Assembly (NCBI GenBank): GCA_027489105.1
Contig: JAIYAJ010000284.1
Location: forward strand, 1 to 7,196
Direction: 5' to 3'
Length of the DNA: 7,196 nt
DNA from: Zymomonas sp.
GTDB taxonomy: Bacteria > Pseudomonadota > Alphaproteobacteria > Sphingomonadales > Sphingomonadaceae
Positions 6,019-7,196 of this stretch are shown one piece after another. Under the pieces are notes generated by a model. It was not told where the DNA came from and made no database searches. It worked only from the letters and a program-made list of their open reading frames with translations. The position numbers were made by a program, and so were the translations under genes. Position 1 is the first letter of the stretch. Every line of letters starts with the position of its first letter.

Positions 6019-6051
6019 GGAGCCGGCGCCCGCCATCGGACATCCGGCTCC
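6019..6051. terminator. Hairpin between convergent genes, possible bidirectional terminator
   Basis: The arms GGAGCCGG (6019-6026) and CCGGCTCC (6044-6051) are perfectly complementary over 8 bp around a 17-nt loop. They lie in the 64-bp gap between the ends of the small hypothetical gene and the DAHP synthase gene, where a shared terminator is expected. There is no U-tract on either side, so intrinsic termination would be weak. Confidence 0.4.
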
Positions 6052-6063
6052 TCCCTGACGCGA

Positions 6064-7196
6064 TCAGGCCGCTGCCCGCTCGCGCTCCTTCATTTCCTGG
6101 TTGAGCATCTCGGCGAGCAGGAAGGCCAGTTCGATGCTCTGGCCCGCGTTGAGGCGCGGGTCGCAATGGGTGTGGTAGCGGTCGGCGAGATTCTCGTTGG
6201 TGAGCGCCATCGCGCCGCCGGTGCATTCGGTCACGTTCTGGCCGGTCATCTCGGCATGGATGCCGCCGCCATGGGTGCCCTCGGCGCGGTGGACGGCGAA
6301 GAAGCCGCGTACCTCGTCGAGGATGCGGTCGAACGGCCGGGTCTTGTAGCCGTTCGGTGCCTTGACGACATTGCCGTGCATCGGATCGCATGACCAGACG
6401 ACCTGGCGTCCCTCGCGCTTCACGGCGCGGACGAGCGCGGGCAGGTGCTTCTCGATCTTGTCATGGCCATAGCGGGTGATCAGCGTGATGCGGCCCGGCT
6501 GGCGGTTCGGATCGAGCGTGTCGAGCATCCGCAGCAACGCGTCGGGCTCAAGACTCGGTCCGCATTTCAGGCCGATCGGATTGTGAATCCCGCGCAGGAA
6601 CTCGACATGTGCCGAGCCTTCGAAGCGGGTACGGTCGCCGATCCACAGGAAATGCGCCGAGGTGTCGTAATATTCGCCCGCATTGAGGCTGTCCTCGCGC
6701 GTCATCGCCTGCTCATAGGGGAGCAGCAGCGCCTCATGGCTGGTGTAGAAATCGGTGCCCTTCAGCTGGGGCACCGTCTCCGGGTTGATCCCGCAGGCGG
6801 CCATGAAGTCGAGCGCGTCGCCGATCCGCTTGGCGACTTCGCCATATTGCGCCGCCCAGGGGCTGCGGCCCATGAAGTCGAGCGTCCAGGCGTGGACCTG
6901 ATGCAGATTGGCATAGCCGCCCTGGGCGAAGGCGCGCAGCAGGTTGAGCGTTGCTGCCGACTGGCTGTAGGCGCGGATCATCCGCTGCGGATCGGGCTGG
7001 CGCGAGGCCTCTTCGAAGCCGATGTCGTTGACGATGTCGCCGCGATAGCTCGGCAGTGATACGCCATCGATCTCCTCGGTCGCGGCCGAGCGCGGCTTGG
7101 CGAACTGGCCTGCCATGCGGCCGACCTTCACGATCGGCAGCTTGGATGCATAGGTCAGGACAACTGCCATCTGCAGCAGCACGCGGAAGGTATCGC
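6064..7196 (-). CDS. 3-deoxy-7-phosphoheptulonate (DAHP) synthase, class II, 5' end outside window
   Basis: It condenses phosphoenolpyruvate and erythrose 4-phosphate to DAHP, the first cytoplasmic step of the shikimate route to aromatic amino acids. The visible 376 residues are the C-terminal four-fifths of a protein usually near 455-460 residues. The frame is open to the right edge, so the GTG at 7182 is internal (DTFRVLLQM precedes and spans it). Counting from the edge, class II motifs follow in order: [14 protein letters not shown] with Arg26, [11 protein letters not shown] with Lys210, [13 protein letters not shown] with Arg241 (phosphoenolpyruvate/phosphate contacts in the family), and metal ligands His273 in SCDPMHGN, Glu315 in [18 protein letters not shown] and Asp345 in HTHCDPRLN. 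The metal-binding Cys of the N-terminal part (QGGDCAE in relatives) is beyond the window. Identity to class II enzymes is clear. Bacterial class II genes are named variously (aroG, aroF, aroH), so no symbol is given. Confidence 0.96.
   Translation of the reverse strand, partial: DTFRVLLQMAVVLTYASKLPIVKVGRMAGQFAKPRSAATEEIDGVSLPSYRGDIVNDIGFEEASRQPDPQRMIRAYSQSAATLNLLRAFAQGGYANLHQVHAWTLDFMGRSPWAAQYGEVAKRIGDALDFMAACGINPETVPQLKGTDFYTSHEALLLPYEQAMTREDSLNAGEYYDTSAHFLWIGDRTRFEGSAHVEFLRGIHNPIGLKCGPSLEPDALLRMLDTLDPNRQPGRITLITRYGHDKIEKHLPALVRAVKREGRQVVWSCDPMHGNVVKAPNGYKTRPFDRILDEVRGFFAVHRAEGTHGGGIHAEMTGQNVTECTGGAMALTNENLADRYHTHCDPRLNAGQSIELAFLLAEMLNQEMKERERAAA

Noticed and set aside
6445..7059. 204-codon plus-strand open frame
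   Set aside because: Antisense shadow of the class II DAHP synthase gene.
1..7196. CRISPR array, insertion sequence or toxin-antitoxin system
   Set aside because: No regularly spaced repeats, no transposase motifs or terminal inverted repeats, and no toxin or antitoxin-like pair were seen.

Overview
The window looks like chromosomal DNA of a high-GC alphaproteobacterium, most likely a sphingomonad (Sphingomonadales). This rests on G/C-rich third codon positions, a class II (plant-type) DAHP synthase and the acyl-CoA dehydrogenase subfamily present. The genus is inference.

Left part (1-4938), a lipid/polyketide-type cluster. A long minus-strand reading frame enters the window at its left edge and starts at 2624. 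It runs 874 codons without a stop and encodes two ketosynthase folds in tandem. The first keeps a complete Cys-His-His triad. The second has lost the Cys, the first His and the conserved Lys. This active KS plus degenerate, chain-length-factor-like KS order recalls polyunsaturated-fatty-acid (Pfa-type) synthases and related iterative megasynthases; the rest of the protein lies outside the window. Divergent from it is a zinc-free medium-chain reductase of the quinone oxidoreductase group (2768-3781, plus). This is followed tail-to-tail, with a 7-bp overlap, by an acyl-CoA dehydrogenase (3775-4938, minus). The 143-bp divergent intergenic region carries a 30-bp near-perfect palindrome. Its central 20 bp fits the lux-box pattern, and it touches a TTGACA -35 element of the megasynthase gene. 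A plausible reading is one regulated lipid or polyketide locus in which the reductase and dehydrogenase adjust the oxidation state of acyl chains.

Middle part (4939-5601). About 660 bp hold no convincing gene. They include a plausible promoter with an overlapping dyad in front of the acyl-CoA dehydrogenase and otherwise featureless, more AT-rich sequence.

Right part (5602-7196), conserved-looking chromosome. A tRNA-Glu(CUC) gene (minus) has its own promoter. A 61-residue hypothetical gene (plus) follows, and then the 3' part of a class II DAHP synthase gene (minus, 5' end outside the window), the first enzyme of the shikimate pathway. The 3' end of the tRNA faces the lipid cluster, so the tRNA could mark the edge of an acquired region, but no integrase or duplicated attachment site is visible.
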